A program made the position numbers and the translations under genes. 8,322 nucleotides of DNA from an uncultured Mollicutes bacterium (GTDB lineage: Bacteria > Bacillota_I > Bacilli_A > Acholeplasmatales > Anaeroplasmataceae), in the NCBI GenBank assembly GCA_937905855.1, contig CALCWU010000255.1, positions 1-8,322 of the forward strand. Direction: 5' to 3'. This document shows positions 1 to 4,792 of the stretch, one piece after another. The notes under the pieces were generated by a model, which searched no databases, was not told the DNA's origin, and saw nothing but the letters and a program-made list of their open reading frames with translations. Position 1 is the stretch's first letter, and the number at the start of each line of letters is the position of its first letter.

Positions 1-1074
1 CAAAAGCAATTAGTAGGAATTATTGCTAAATATAATAACAAATATTTATTTCAATATGATGATTTATGGATCAAAAATGGTTTTTCAATTTCACCATTAT
101 CTTTACCTTTAAGAAAAGAATTGTTTGTACCATCTGATCAAACTTTTAATGGCTTTTTTGGAGCTTTTGCTGATTCATTACCAGATTCTTGGGGAAAGTT
201 ATTGCTTGATAGATATTTGTTTAGCAAAGGAATCAAGAATTATGATGGACTATATAGACTGGCATGTGTTGGTACTAATGGTATGGGAGCATTAGAATAT
301 ATACCAGACTTTTCATATGTTTCTAATGAAGTATTAGATTATGATAAGTTTCAAAAGCAAACTAATGAAATTTTGGATGATTCAAATATTGTAAATGTTG
401 ATTATTTATATAAATTTGCAGGCTCATCAGGCGGAGCAAGACCTAAGGCTTTAGTAAATATTAATAATGAAGATTGGATAATTAAGTTTCAATCTAGATT
501 TGATATACCAAATGCTGGAAAATGTGAATATGAATATGCATTAGCTTGCAAAAAAGTTGGTATTGAAATACCAGATGTTAAATTATTCAAATCAAATACA
601 AATGCAGGATATTTTGGCATTAAAAGATTTGATAGAATTAATGGTGAAAAGGTGCATATGATTACAGCTGCAGCATTACTTGAGGCAGATTTTAGAAGCC
701 CTTGTGCTGATTATTTAGATTTATTTAAACTGACAAAACTAATTACTTTTTCTAATTTAGAAGATTTAAAGCAATTATATTTAAGAATGTGCTTTAATGT
801 TTTTGCCCATAATCTAGATGATCATTTAAAGAATTTTACCTACATTTATGATGAAAAGGAAAGAAAATATAGATTAGCTCCAGCTTATGATATGACATAT
901 AGTAATACATTTTATGGCGAACATATGACTAGTGTAAATCGTAAGGGAACAAATATAACATTAGATGATTTGATTTTAGTTGGTACGTCTTCAGGTCTTG
1001 ATAAAGACTATTGTATTGATAAAGCCCAAATGATAAAAGAAGTAACAAAGGATTTAGAAAAATATATTCGTTAA
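1..1074 (+). CDS. HipA-like serine/threonine kinase toxin, 5'-partial
   Basis: The frame is open from base 1 to TAA at 1072-1074 (357 codons visible), so the start lies upstream of the window. A TTG at 121 sits inside the conserved N-terminal domain and is not a credible start. HipA-family kinases are toxins, often paired with a HipB antitoxin, that phosphorylate cytosolic targets such as aminoacyl-tRNA synthetases. Visible family signatures are: an N-terminal segment with FQYDDLWI and SPLSLPL; a Gly/Ser-rich loop GSSGGARPKAL at about 421-450, matching the regulatory Ser/ATP loop; the ATP-binding Lys in WIIKF (codon 484-486); the catalytic loop NLDDHLKN at 811-834, with Asp at 817-819 as likely base; and the metal-binding Asp of APAYD (889-891). 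All kinase residues appear intact, so the toxin is probably active. E. coli HipA is about 440 residues, so some tens of N-terminal residues are missing. Whether a HipB-like gene precedes it cannot be seen. Family call is firm; cellular target unknown. Confidence 0.9.
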   Translation, partial: QKQLVGIIAKYNNKYLFQYDDLWIKNGFSISPLSLPLRKELFVPSDQTFNGFFGAFADSLPDSWGKLLLDRYLFSKGIKNYDGLYRLACVGTNGMGALEYIPDFSYVSNEVLDYDKFQKQTNEILDDSNIVNVDYLYKFAGSSGGARPKALVNINNEDWIIKFQSRFDIPNAGKCEYEYALACKKVGIEIPDVKLFKSNTNAGYFGIKRFDRINGEKVHMITAAALLEADFRSPCADYLDLFKLTKLITFSNLEDLKQLYLRMCFNVFAHNLDDHLKNFTYIYDEKERKYRLAPAYDMTYSNTFYGEHMTSVNRKGTNITLDDLILVGTSSGLDKDYCIDKAQMIKEVTKDLEKYIR

Positions 1075-1098
1075 CATTGATTATTAATAACCATATTA

Positions 1099-1127
1099 AA
1101 AAAGTAACATTTGACGTGTTACTTTTT
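1099..1127. terminator. Bidirectional intrinsic terminator between the kinase and recombinase genes
   Basis: An 11-bp perfect stem (1099-1109 AAAAAGTAACA with 1117-1127 TGTTACTTTTT) closes a 7-base loop. It lies 25 bases after the HipA-like stop and 7 bases beyond the recombinase stop on the opposite strand. The A/T ends of the stem supply a U-run in both directions, so it can serve both convergent genes. Confidence 0.85.
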
Positions 1128-1133
1128 AAATTA

Positions 1134-1736
1134 TTAGATACATTTTTCCTTATAAATTCTTAAATATTTAAAGAAAGTACCTCTAGACATATTTAATTTT
1201 TTCATTGCATCTTTGTATTTTATTTCATGATTTAAATATTTAATAATTATCTCTTCATAGTTTTTAGGAAGAATATAATTAGGCCTACCCATATGAATTC
1301 CCTTTGCTTTAGCAATTCTGATGCCTTCAGCTTGACGTTTCTTTATATTTTCTCGCTCATTCTGAGCAACAAAAGATAAAACCTGAAGAACAATATCACT
1401 TATAAATTTTCCAACTAAGTTATTGCCTTCAATTCTAGTGTCTAAAAGTGGCATATCAATAACCATAATATCAGCTTGAATGTCTTTAGTAATTCTTTTC
1501 CATTCATCAATTATCATATGATAATTTCTACCAAGACGATCTATTGATTTTATTATTAATAGGTCGTCTTTTTTTATTTTCTTAATTAACCTTTTATAAC
1601 TTTCCCTTTCAAAGTCCTTACCTGATTGATAATCAATGTAAATATTTTTTTCATCGATTTCTTGATTTAGCATTTCCTCCATCTGCCTATCAATATTTTG
1701 TGTAGATGTTGAAACTCTTACATATCCATATTTCAT
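1134..1736 (-). CDS. Small serine recombinase (resolvase/DNA invertase family)
   Basis: This is a 200-residue protein of the size and architecture of gamma-delta resolvase, Hin and Gin. The N-terminal catalytic domain (about 1-125) has YVRVS with the nucleophile Ser9 and Arg7, and the SIDRLGRN motif supplying Asp66, Arg67 and Arg70. The long E-helix region (AQNERENIKKRQAEGI, about 124-139) gives dimerisation and arm DNA contacts, followed by GRP at 150-152. A C-terminal helix-turn-helix follows (about 172-192, KYKDAMKKLNMSRGTFFKYL). The family makes staggered two-base cuts at a dyad site through a Ser-DNA intermediate and either inverts or deletes the DNA between sites. The start is supported by TGGAGG at 1745-1750, 8 bases before ATG. 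It is divergent from the modification operon and shares a 303-base control region containing long inverted repeats, which are candidate targets or operators. It could instead be a resolvase left over from a mobile element; no transposase is visible. Activity looks intact; the choice between invertase and resolvase is inference. Confidence 0.92.
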   Translation of the reverse strand: MKYGYVRVSTSTQNIDRQMEEMLNQEIDEKNIYIDYQSGKDFERESYKRLIKKIKKDDLLIIKSIDRLGRNYHMIIDEWKRITKDIQADIMVIDMPLLDTRIEGNNLVGKFISDIVLQVLSFVAQNERENIKKRQAEGIRIAKAKGIHMGRPNYILPKNYEEIIIKYLNHEIKYKDAMKKLNMSRGTFFKYLRIYKEKCI

Positions 1737-1823
1737 TTATAATACCTCCAGGAAAAATGTAGCGTTAAAAACAAAAAAAGTCAAGCATTTATGACTTGCT
1801 TGACAAAACTTTATAAGGTTCAT
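1737..1823 (-). other. Possible leader peptide ORF upstream of the recombinase
   Basis: A 28-codon ORF starts at ATG (1821-1823, peptide beginning MNLIKFCQ) inside the left inverted repeat. It runs through the terminator hairpin at 1773-1804 and stops at TAA 1737-1739, directly abutting and in frame with the recombinase ATG. AAAGG lies about 9 bases upstream of its ATG. If translated, ribosomes would cover the hairpin and couple to recombinase translation, which would be an attenuation arrangement. Short ORFs are common in AT-rich DNA, so this is tentative. Confidence 0.25.
1773..1804 (-). terminator. Minus-strand intrinsic terminator/attenuator in the recombinase leader
   Basis: Read on the minus strand, an 8-bp stem (GTCAAGCA at 1804-1797 with TGCTTGAC at 1787-1780) closes a 9-base loop and is followed by seven T residues (1779-1773), then GTTTTT. 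It lies between the predicted promoter (1860-1868) and the recombinase start (1736). It should therefore either attenuate recombinase transcription or end a small RNA of about 80 bases. No plus-strand T-run follows the hairpin, so it is directional. Confidence 0.75.
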
Positions 1824-1846
1824 AATGGTAAACCTTTTAGTACCTT
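1816..1846 (-). repeat. Left copy of 31-base inverted repeat (recombination site or operator)
   Basis: Read on the minus strand this is AAGGT-N4-AAAGGTTTAC-N3-TATGAACCT. It matches the copy at 1930-1960 at 24 of 31 positions, in opposite orientation; all mismatches fall in the N4 and N3 gaps. The inner 20 bases form an imperfect palindrome (AGGTT...AACCT), with an extra AAGGT half-site one helical turn away, on the side facing the centre of the control region. A further overlapping AAGGT half-site lies at 1847-1851. It falls just downstream of the predicted recombinase transcription start. Confidence 0.85.
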
Positions 1847-1859
1847 ACCTTTTAAAGCA

Positions 1860-1868
1860 ATTATAACA
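1860..1868 (-). promoter_or_regulatory. Extended -10 promoter facing the recombinase
   Basis: The minus strand reads TGTTATAAT: a perfect TATAAT (-10, 1860-1865) preceded by the TGn extension (1867-1868). No good -35 is present at 16-18 bases, which is normal for extended -10 promoters. Transcription would begin near 1853 and give a leader of about 117 bases before the recombinase ATG. The promoter lies within the segment bounded by the two inverted repeats. I see no comparably good promoter pointing toward the methyltransferase inside that segment. Confidence 0.6.
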
Positions 1869-1929
1869 TAAAAATAACCAAAAAGCATTAAAAAATATAA
1901 AAATTTCTCAAATATTTATTAATTTCTAC

Positions 1930-1960
1930 AAGGTTTATAAAGGTTTACATATATGAACCT
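1930..1960 (+). repeat. Right copy of 31-base inverted repeat (recombination site or operator)
   Basis: The plus strand reads AAGGT-N4-AAAGGTTTAC-N3-TATGAACCT, the mirror-orientation partner of 1816-1846. The two copies bracket an 83-base AT-rich interior (1847-1929) holding the extended -10 promoter. A weak plus-strand promoter may overlap the site (TTTACA 1944-1949, 18 bases, TATGTA 1968-1973). If that promoter is real, a protein bound here would block methyltransferase operon transcription. Confidence 0.85.
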
Positions 1961-2024
1961 ATATCAATATGTAAAGCTGCACTTATTCCTTTTTAGAAAA
2001 AAAAGAGCAATGGCCGCTCTTTGA
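1953..2024 (+). other. Possible leader peptide ORF upstream of the methyltransferase
   Basis: A 23-codon ORF starts at the ATG inside the right inverted repeat (peptide beginning MNLYQYVK), spans the hairpin at 2002-2022 and stops at TGA 2022-2024, 15 bases before the methyltransferase ATG. AAAGG lies 9 bases upstream. It mirrors the short ORF on the recombinase side because the repeat itself carries AAAGG plus ATGAACCT. Translation is unproven and chance is a real alternative. Confidence 0.2.
1997..2022 (-). terminator. Minus-strand terminator-like hairpin in the methyltransferase leader
   Basis: A 7-bp stem (AAAGAGC 2002-2008 with GCTCTTT 2016-2022) closes a 7-base loop. On the minus strand it is followed by an unbroken T-run (the A residues at 1997-2004, some in the stem), the form of an intrinsic terminator. 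No minus-strand gene ends here. It may insulate the recombinase promoter from antisense transcription. In the plus direction it sits 7 bases before the methyltransferase AGGAGG and lacks a T-run, so it would act there only as leader structure. Confidence 0.55.
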
Positions 2025-2039
2025 TTGTAGGAGGAAACA

Positions 2040-3521
2040 ATGCTTTTAAATGACATAAAAAAATTAAATCAAAGGATATATGAGTTGGATACTGAAATAA
2101 GTAGAAATAGTAAAGTTATCTTTGTTGCAACACTTATTTTTGCAATTACACAAAATGTTGATTTCCAAAATGTTAATAAATTGACACAATTAATAAATTT
2201 TACTGATGAAAATCAAAGACCGATAGATCAACTACTTGATATTGCTAAAGAGGGAATAAATAAGCTTGACATATTGAATAAAACAAAACAAGCAATTTAT
2301 GATTCTCTTAGAATTATATCAGGTGTGAATACAAAATTAGATTCTAATAGAAGATTGTTTCAACAATTTTTAAGTGATTTTATATCTAAAGATTTTGTTT
2401 CTATAAAGCCGACTGATTTGTTTTTAGAAACTTTATATATGGAAATCGATAAGAAATCAGGTTCTAATGATGATGGTATAGTTTTGACACCAATTTTTGC
2501 TGCTCAATTAATGATTGATTTAGCGCAAATTGATTATAAAAAAGATATTGTTGCTGATTTATGTAGTGGAACTGGGTTATTTTCTTTACTTTCTTATTCA
2601 AAAATGTTTAATGATATGAATACTGATTTAAAAAATAATTCGATTACAATGGAAGAATATAAAAAATATCAAAATAAGCTTTATAATTCCATTATTGCAA
2701 ATGATGCTGATTCGAAAATGGTAACCTTATGCTTAGCAAATTTCTTGTTAAAATCTTTAAATCATTCTTTAATATTATGTGAAGATGTATTAAAACTTGA
2801 AAAATCTTCTTTTAAATATAAGGAAAATGGAGAGGAAAAAAGAATTCAACCTACAAAAGCTATTTTAAATCCTCCATATGAAGATGCATATAAACCATTA
2901 GAAATAGTTGAAAAGAATATTTCACTTATTTCTGGAAATGCTCAAGAGGGAACAAAGGTAGTTGTTATAATTCCACCTCAAAAATTTGGACAAAAAAATA
3001 AGGCTTTTTCTAGAATTTTAAATTTAGCTACATTAGAATCAGTTATTAAAATGCAAGATGATTTATTTAAGGATAGTGGCAAATCTCAACCAGCATCAAT
3101 ATTTGTTTTTAATGTAGATAAACCACATTCTAAATCAGATAAAATTAAATATTATAATTTTACAGACACTGGTTATGTATATTTAAAAGACAGTGGCTTA
3201 GTAGATAAAAACAATACTTATAAATTTAAGAAAGAAGCTCTTTTAAATAAAATTAATAATGGTGATGAAAATAAAAACAATTCATTTGTTAGAACTTGGT
3301 CAAATTTCTATGAGGTTAATAAAGAATTAGAGGTCACAGCACAAATCGATCCTTCAAAAATTAAAACTAATAAGGATGAAGCAGACATTACACTTGAGAA
3401 CATTACAATTAAGAAAATGCTAGCTGAAAAAAGTAAATTAATTTCTAGTGTTAATAATAATTTTAAAGATACTGATGGTGAATTTGAAAATTATATTATT
3501 AAGTTATTAAGTGAGGATTAG
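2040..3521 (+). CDS. hsdM: N6-adenine DNA methyltransferase, HsdM-like modification subunit
   Basis: This 493-residue protein is near the usual HsdM length. Residues 1-125 form a helical N-terminal region like HsdM_N, which helps contact the specificity subunit. The catalytic domain starts near GIVLTP (146-151) and carries motif I DLCSGTG (173-179, S-adenosylmethionine binding) and motif IV NPPY (277-280), which flips and methylates adenine. Both motifs are intact. The protein would methylate adenine N6 at sites chosen by the HsdS-like protein, marking self DNA. The start is well supported: AGGAGG at 2029-2034 lies 5 bases before ATG. It is first in a three-gene operon, with 3 bases separating its stop from the next ATG. 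Base composition is very AT-rich, like the rest of the operon. No hsdR gene is present in the window. It could be an orphan or Type IIG-like M-S pair; the methyltransferase call itself is firm. Confidence 0.92.
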   Translation: MLLNDIKKLNQRIYELDTEISRNSKVIFVATLIFAITQNVDFQNVNKLTQLINFTDENQRPIDQLLDIAKEGINKLDILNKTKQAIYDSLRIISGVNTKLDSNRRLFQQFLSDFISKDFVSIKPTDLFLETLYMEIDKKSGSNDDGIVLTPIFAAQLMIDLAQIDYKKDIVADLCSGTGLFSLLSYSKMFNDMNTDLKNNSITMEEYKKYQNKLYNSIIANDADSKMVTLCLANFLLKSLNHSLILCEDVLKLEKSSFKYKENGEEKRIQPTKAILNPPYEDAYKPLEIVEKNISLISGNAQEGTKVVVIIPPQKFGQKNKAFSRILNLATLESVIKMQDDLFKDSGKSQPASIFVFNVDKPHSKSDKIKYYNFTDTGYVYLKDSGLVDKNNTYKFKKEALLNKINNGDENKNNSFVRTWSNFYEVNKELEVTAQIDPSKIKTNKDEADITLENITIKKMLAEKSKLISSVNNNFKDTDGEFENYIIKLLSED

Positions 3522-3524
3522 AAT

Positions 3525-4781
3525 ATGAGTGATATAATTTGGAAAGGTTTCACTATTGGGTCATTATTTGAACGTTCTACGAAGTTAGCTTTATCTATTA
3601 ATCAAAAAGATTTAAATATTGTAGAAAAAAAAGACAATAATCATAATGTAGCTTTGATAAGTGCAAGTAGTAATGGAAGCGGAAGAGTAGGATATATTGA
3701 AAATGATTTGGTAGATTCAAAATTAATTTCTATGAATAAAATTACTTTTGATGATCAATGGGGATATACTTTTTTTCAACAAGAAAAATTTGTTATTACT
3801 GGTGGACATAATGCTATACTGGAAGTAAAGAATGATAATTTAAAATCTTTATTAGATATGAATTTAAAGACTTATTCATTTATTTCTTTATTATTGAATA
3901 AGATAACAAAAAAAAGTGAAATTTTTGGCTATGGTTATAAAATAAATAACAAGTTAGATCGTGAAATTATCCTCCTACCATGTATAGAGGTTTCAAAAGA
4001 AGATGAATATGTTTGGAATGAAAATAACCATTATTATACTTTGGCCGTATACTATATAAATGAACTAATGAATAAAGCTAGAGAAGAAAAAGAAAAAAAT
4101 ACAATTCGACTATATCAAGCGGAAAGAGCAAAGTATGAAGCGGAAAGAGCAAAGTATGAAGCGGATTATAAGAATGAAAAAGAAGAGTTAATATGGAAGA
4201 GTTTTAAACTTAGCGATATTTTTAATAATAAGACAGGCAGAGATTCATCAATTGCACAAAAAAATTTAACTAAATCTAACATAAAAGATAATGAATTTAA
4301 GGTTTCAATTGTTACGGAGACCTCAATTAATAATGGTATTGGGTTTTATTTGAGAGAAAACGACCCAATACTCACAGGTAAAATTGTTGATAAAGGCCTT
4401 ACATATGGAACTCAATTTGGAAATGCAAACTATCATAATTATAAATTTTTCATAATTGGTAATGTTAATTATTTGAATTTCAAATCGAATACTTTATACA
4501 AATTGTGCAATGAGTATGTTGGCGATTATTTAGCAAGAATTATAAGTAAAATATTTAAAAAAAGCAAATTGTTTGGATATGTAAATAAGATAGATCAAGA
4601 TTCATTTGCTAGAGAACTAATCCTATTACCATGTTTAGAGGTTTCAAAAGATGACGAATATATATGGGAAGATGAAGGTCATTTTTATACTTTAGCGATA
4701 AATTATATTTCTTATTTATATTTAAATGGCAGAGTGATATTTAATCAAAAGTTGATTGATAAATACACCTACGAATTTTAG
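3525..4781 (+). CDS. hsdS: HsdS-like DNA specificity subunit with two target-recognition halves
   Basis: This 418-residue protein is built as two similar halves offset by about 217 residues, the classic HsdS pseudo-repeat. Each half opens with IWKxF...(L/I)F (residues 5-15 and 223-233), continues into a variable target-recognition domain, then ends in a near-identical block: IILLPCIEVSKEDEYVW around Cys153 and LILLPCLEVSKDDEYIW around Cys370. Each half would read one part of a bipartite site. A charged, probably coiled-coil linker (about 185-222) joins them and contains the tandem heptad AERAKYE twice at 199-212. The variable halves differ, so a split asymmetric target is expected; the sequence cannot be predicted. 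RBS GAGGA at 3513-3517 lies inside the end of the methyltransferase gene, implying coupled translation. The next gene starts 11 bases after the stop. Partnership with the upstream methyltransferase is inferred from operon order and family pairing. Confidence 0.88.
   Translation: MSDIIWKGFTIGSLFERSTKLALSINQKDLNIVEKKDNNHNVALISASSNGSGRVGYIENDLVDSKLISMNKITFDDQWGYTFFQQEKFVITGGHNAILEVKNDNLKSLLDMNLKTYSFISLLLNKITKKSEIFGYGYKINNKLDREIILLPCIEVSKEDEYVWNENNHYYTLAVYYINELMNKAREEKEKNTIRLYQAERAKYEAERAKYEADYKNEKEELIWKSFKLSDIFNNKTGRDSSIAQKNLTKSNIKDNEFKVSIVTETSINNGIGFYLRENDPILTGKIVDKGLTYGTQFGNANYHNYKFFIIGNVNYLNFKSNTLYKLCNEYVGDYLARIISKIFKKSKLFGYVNKIDQDSFARELILLPCLEVSKDDEYIWEDEGHFYTLAINYISYLYLNGRVIFNQKLIDKYTYEF
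3969..4016 (+). repeat. hsdS internal direct repeat, copy 1
   Basis: This 48-base stretch encodes the conserved ILLPC-EVSK-DEY block at the end of the first target-recognition half. It matches 4620-4667 at 41 of 48 bases, in frame (651 bases apart). Such repeats reflect the half-gene duplication in HsdS and provide homology for domain exchange or deletion. Confidence 0.85.
4119..4165 (+). repeat. 21-base in-frame tandem repeat in the hsdS linker
   Basis: Two perfect 21-base units (4119-4139 and 4140-4160, each starting GCGGAAAGAG) are followed by a partial third GCGGA (4161-4165). They encode AERAKYE twice, then AD, in the helical linker between the two recognition halves. One unit equals seven residues, so gain or loss keeps frame while changing the distance between the halves. 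Confidence 0.95.
4620..4667 (+). repeat. hsdS internal direct repeat, copy 2
   Basis: This is the partner of 3969-4016, encoding the same conserved block at the end of the second recognition half. Seven mismatches occur in 48 bases, most of them silent or conservative. Confidence 0.85.
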
Positions 4782-4792
4782 GAGAAAATTTT

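Noticed and set aside
121..1074. TTG at 121 as the start of the HipA-like kinase gene
   Set aside because: The same frame is open back to base 1 and encodes conserved HipA N-terminal sequence (FQYDDLWI, SPLSLPL), so the gene begins upstream of the window.
3625..3632. Poly-A tracts of eight in hsdS (3625-3632, 3908-3915) and in the DUF262 gene (6359-6366) as phase-variation tracts
   Set aside because: Runs of this length are expected in DNA with about 25% GC and encode ordinary Lys codons. Nothing sets them apart from background.
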